Shown: in pieces, positions 15,703-16,632 of the stretch | How the letters are laid out: every line of letters starts with the position of its first letter | How positions within the stretch are numbered: the first letter of the stretch is position 1 | Source of the DNA: Deltaproteobacteria bacterium | Lineage (GTDB): Bacteria > Desulfobacterota > Desulfobacteria > Desulfobacterales > JAUVGT01 | Reading direction: 5' to 3' | NCBI GenBank assembly: GCA_030593645.1 | Contig: JAUVGT010000050.1 | Location: 1-16,632 of the forward strand | DNA: 16,632 nt | Notes under the pieces: generated by a model | Seen by the model: the letters and a program-made list of their open reading frames with translations, nothing else | What the model was told of the DNA's origin: nothing | Databases searched by the model: none | Translations under genes and position numbers: made by a program

Positions 15703-15968
15703 ACCTTCATTACACAACTCAGTTTAAGAAAGATTATAAAAGGATCAAGAAACAAAACAAGAATCTTTCTAAAATAAGGGTTGTTATCAAAAAACTGGTT
15801 TCTGACCAAGTACTGGAAGCGGCATATAATGATCACCAATTGTCTGGAAACTGGAAGGGACATCGTGAATGTCACATAGAATCAGACTGGCTTTTGATCT
15901 ACCAAATCTCTTCCGACGATCTGTATTTAGAAAGAACCGGATCACATTCTGAACTCTTCAAAAAGTAA
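15699..15968 (+). CDS. yafQ: YafQ-family mRNA interferase toxin
   Basis: This 89-residue toxin starts at a TTG (15699) that overlaps the antitoxin stop as TTGA, with AAGGAA about eight bases upstream. It keeps the RelE-superfamily YafQ signature: DHQLSGNWKGHRECHIESDW in the middle and LERTGSHSELF at the end. The conserved catalytic histidines and Asp correspond to those of E. coli YafQ (His50, His63, Asp67, His87). YafQ toxins cleave mRNA on the ribosome. Length is normal and the frame is intact, so the module is likely functional. A palindromic repeat begins three bases after the stop. Confidence 0.93.
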   Translation: MNLHYTTQFKKDYKRIKKQNKNLSKIRVVIKKLVSDQVLEAAYNDHQLSGNWKGHRECHIESDWLLIYQISSDDLYLERTGSHSELFKK

Positions 15969-15972
15969 TAAT

Positions 15973-16097
15973 GACGGTTTCGTAAAAAGTCCAACTTCTG
16001 CGTTGTGCTGCATTTCGCAATCATTCAACGTACTATAAGTACGCTTCATAATTACGAAATTTGCACGCCTTGAATTTGAACTTTTTACAAAACCGTC
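15973..16097. repeat. 125-bp palindromic repeat element (MITE/REP-like)
   Basis: The ends GACGGTTTCGTAAAAAGT and ACTTTTTACAAAACCGTC are inverted copies with one mismatch. Pairing continues imperfectly inward to a central GTACTATAAGTAC at about 16030-16042. It starts just after the toxin stop. The terminal sequence recurs in the 30-bp repeat that abuts it (16095-16124) and at 6563-6592. Size, symmetry and recurrence suggest a non-autonomous mobile or REP-type element. It could also act as a bidirectional transcription stop. Confidence 0.75.
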
Positions 16098-16124
16098 TAA
16101 TTCGGACTTTTTACGAGACCATCA
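16095..16124 (-). repeat. Second copy of the 30-bp repeat end, inverted
   Basis: This is an exact 30-base inverted match to 6563-6592. It overlaps the last three bases of the palindromic element, so two related termini (ACTTTTTACAAAACCGTC and ACTTTTTACGAGACCATC) stand side by side. This suggests one element landed at the end of another. The two copies lie about 9.5 kb apart in opposite orientation. Confidence 0.85.
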
Positions 16125-16138
16125 ATAATGTTATAGAG

Positions 16139-16197
16139 CGAACTCTGAACTGTGGGGCGGCAGGTTTTTCGCCGTCCCACATCCGGTGTGATGTTCG
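16139..16197. other. GC-rich hairpin in the gap before the recombinase fragment
   Basis: TGTGGGGCGGC (16151-16161) pairs with GCCGTCCCACA (16171-16181) with one G-T pair over a nine-base loop. An outer CGAAC/GTTCG pair (16139-16143 and 16193-16197) could extend it. There is no T tract downstream, so it is not a normal terminator. The following stretch to 16486 is AT-rich and shows no gene that I can support. Confidence 0.45.
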
Positions 16198-16505
16198 GTG
16201 TTTATCTCATTTCCAAAATTATTTTTTTTGATGCTTCACGTAAACTCCCAACCCCAGATGATACCGAGTAGTTTTCAGCAATACATTCGAAGGTCGTGTC
16301 ATGAAACGTCAGCACAAAGTTTTGTTTCTCAACCCCTTTTTTTCTATCATAGTTTTATAAATTATCAACACTTTTAGGTTGTTATTATTATATTTCACGT
16401 TCTGCAAAAAAATGTCATAAAAATGGCCAGGCTGCTTTTTGTTCCATATCGGCATGTTGTATAGAAACTGCCCAACAACCCCATTGAAAGGAGGAAATGT
16501 CATGA

Positions 16506-16632
16506 ATGATTAATTGCGGTATCAAACCGGATTCCCCTTTCCCTATCCATTCGCCACACATCTTTTAGAAAGCGGTTATGATATCCGGACCGTCCAGAAA
16601 CTTTTGGGACATGCCAACGTAAAAACCACGAT
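16506..16632 (+). pseudogene. Tyrosine recombinase/integrase C-terminal fragment, frameshifted
   Basis: From 16550 to the window edge the plus strand encodes FATHLLESGYDIRTVQKLLG then HANVKTT. This is the conserved stretch of XerC/D- and integron-type integrases between the HxxR box and the catalytic Tyr. In intact proteins FATHLL follows an R-H-S motif; here the matching H-S (16548-16553) lies in a different frame and the Arg is lost. A start after a strong AAAGGAGG (16487-16494) opens only MND-stop (16502) or a short frame from ATG 16506 that reaches the frameshift. The N-terminal catalytic Arg region is absent upstream. The fragment is probably inactive. The Tyr position lies outside the window. 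Confidence 0.75.

Noticed and set aside
16139..16200. Integron attC site
   Set aside because: A hairpin lies near an integrase-like fragment, but the flanking bases do not fit the RYYYAAC/GTTRRRY core sites.
16309..16503. 64-codon minus-strand open frame
   Set aside because: AT-rich, Asn-repeat composition, no ribosome site seen and no recognisable motif.
1..16632. CRISPR array, tRNA or rRNA genes
   Set aside because: No regularly spaced direct repeats, cloverleaf-like segments or rRNA signatures were seen on reading both strands.

Overview
The window looks like a chromosomal segment of a sulfate-reducing Desulfobacterota bacterium, probably Desulfobacterales. This is inferred from the dense two-component and sigma-54 signalling genes, the large TauE/SafE-type exporter, the PEP-synthase-like protein embedded in a phosphorelay operon, and the moderate GC content. 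No rRNA or marker gene is present to confirm the placement.

Layout. (1) Positions 1-151, minus strand: the N-terminus of an AAA ATPase that runs off the window, with a candidate promoter and two near-identical palindromic operators upstream. (2) 374-6482, plus strand: a perfect-looking sigma-54 promoter, then a tightly packed operon: membrane sensor kinase, TSUP (TauE/SafE) transporter, two-helix membrane protein of unknown function, two stand-alone receivers, and a sigma-54 activator. The activator's N-terminus is a hybrid of a kinase membrane anchor and the back half of a receiver. (3) 6724-13143: a second sigma-54 promoter, then double receiver, PEP-synthase-like protein lacking the PEP barrel, PAS-GAF kinase and full NtrC-type activator, closed by a strong rho-independent terminator. 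(4) 13256-15000: a third sigma-54 promoter, a 78-residue Cys-rich protein and NADP-type glutamate dehydrogenase. (5) 15001-16632: an AT-richer accessory edge with hairpins, a DinJ/YafQ toxin-antitoxin pair, a 125-bp palindromic repeat and a broken tyrosine-recombinase fragment.

How the genes may work together. Each of the three signalling/metabolic units starts with a -24/-12 promoter, and the window encodes two proteins with the AAA+ domain and GAFTGA loop needed to open such promoters. The simplest model (inference) is a regulon in which the activators drive their own operons and gdhA, linking ammonium assimilation to membrane sensing and possibly to energy or carbon status through the PEP-synthase-like protein.

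The most unusual items are the kinase/receiver/activator chimera, the barrel-less PEP-synthase-like protein inside a phosphorelay operon, and a perfect 30-bp inverted repeat (6563-6592 and 16095-16124) that brackets operons 2 and 3 and the toxin-antitoxin pair.
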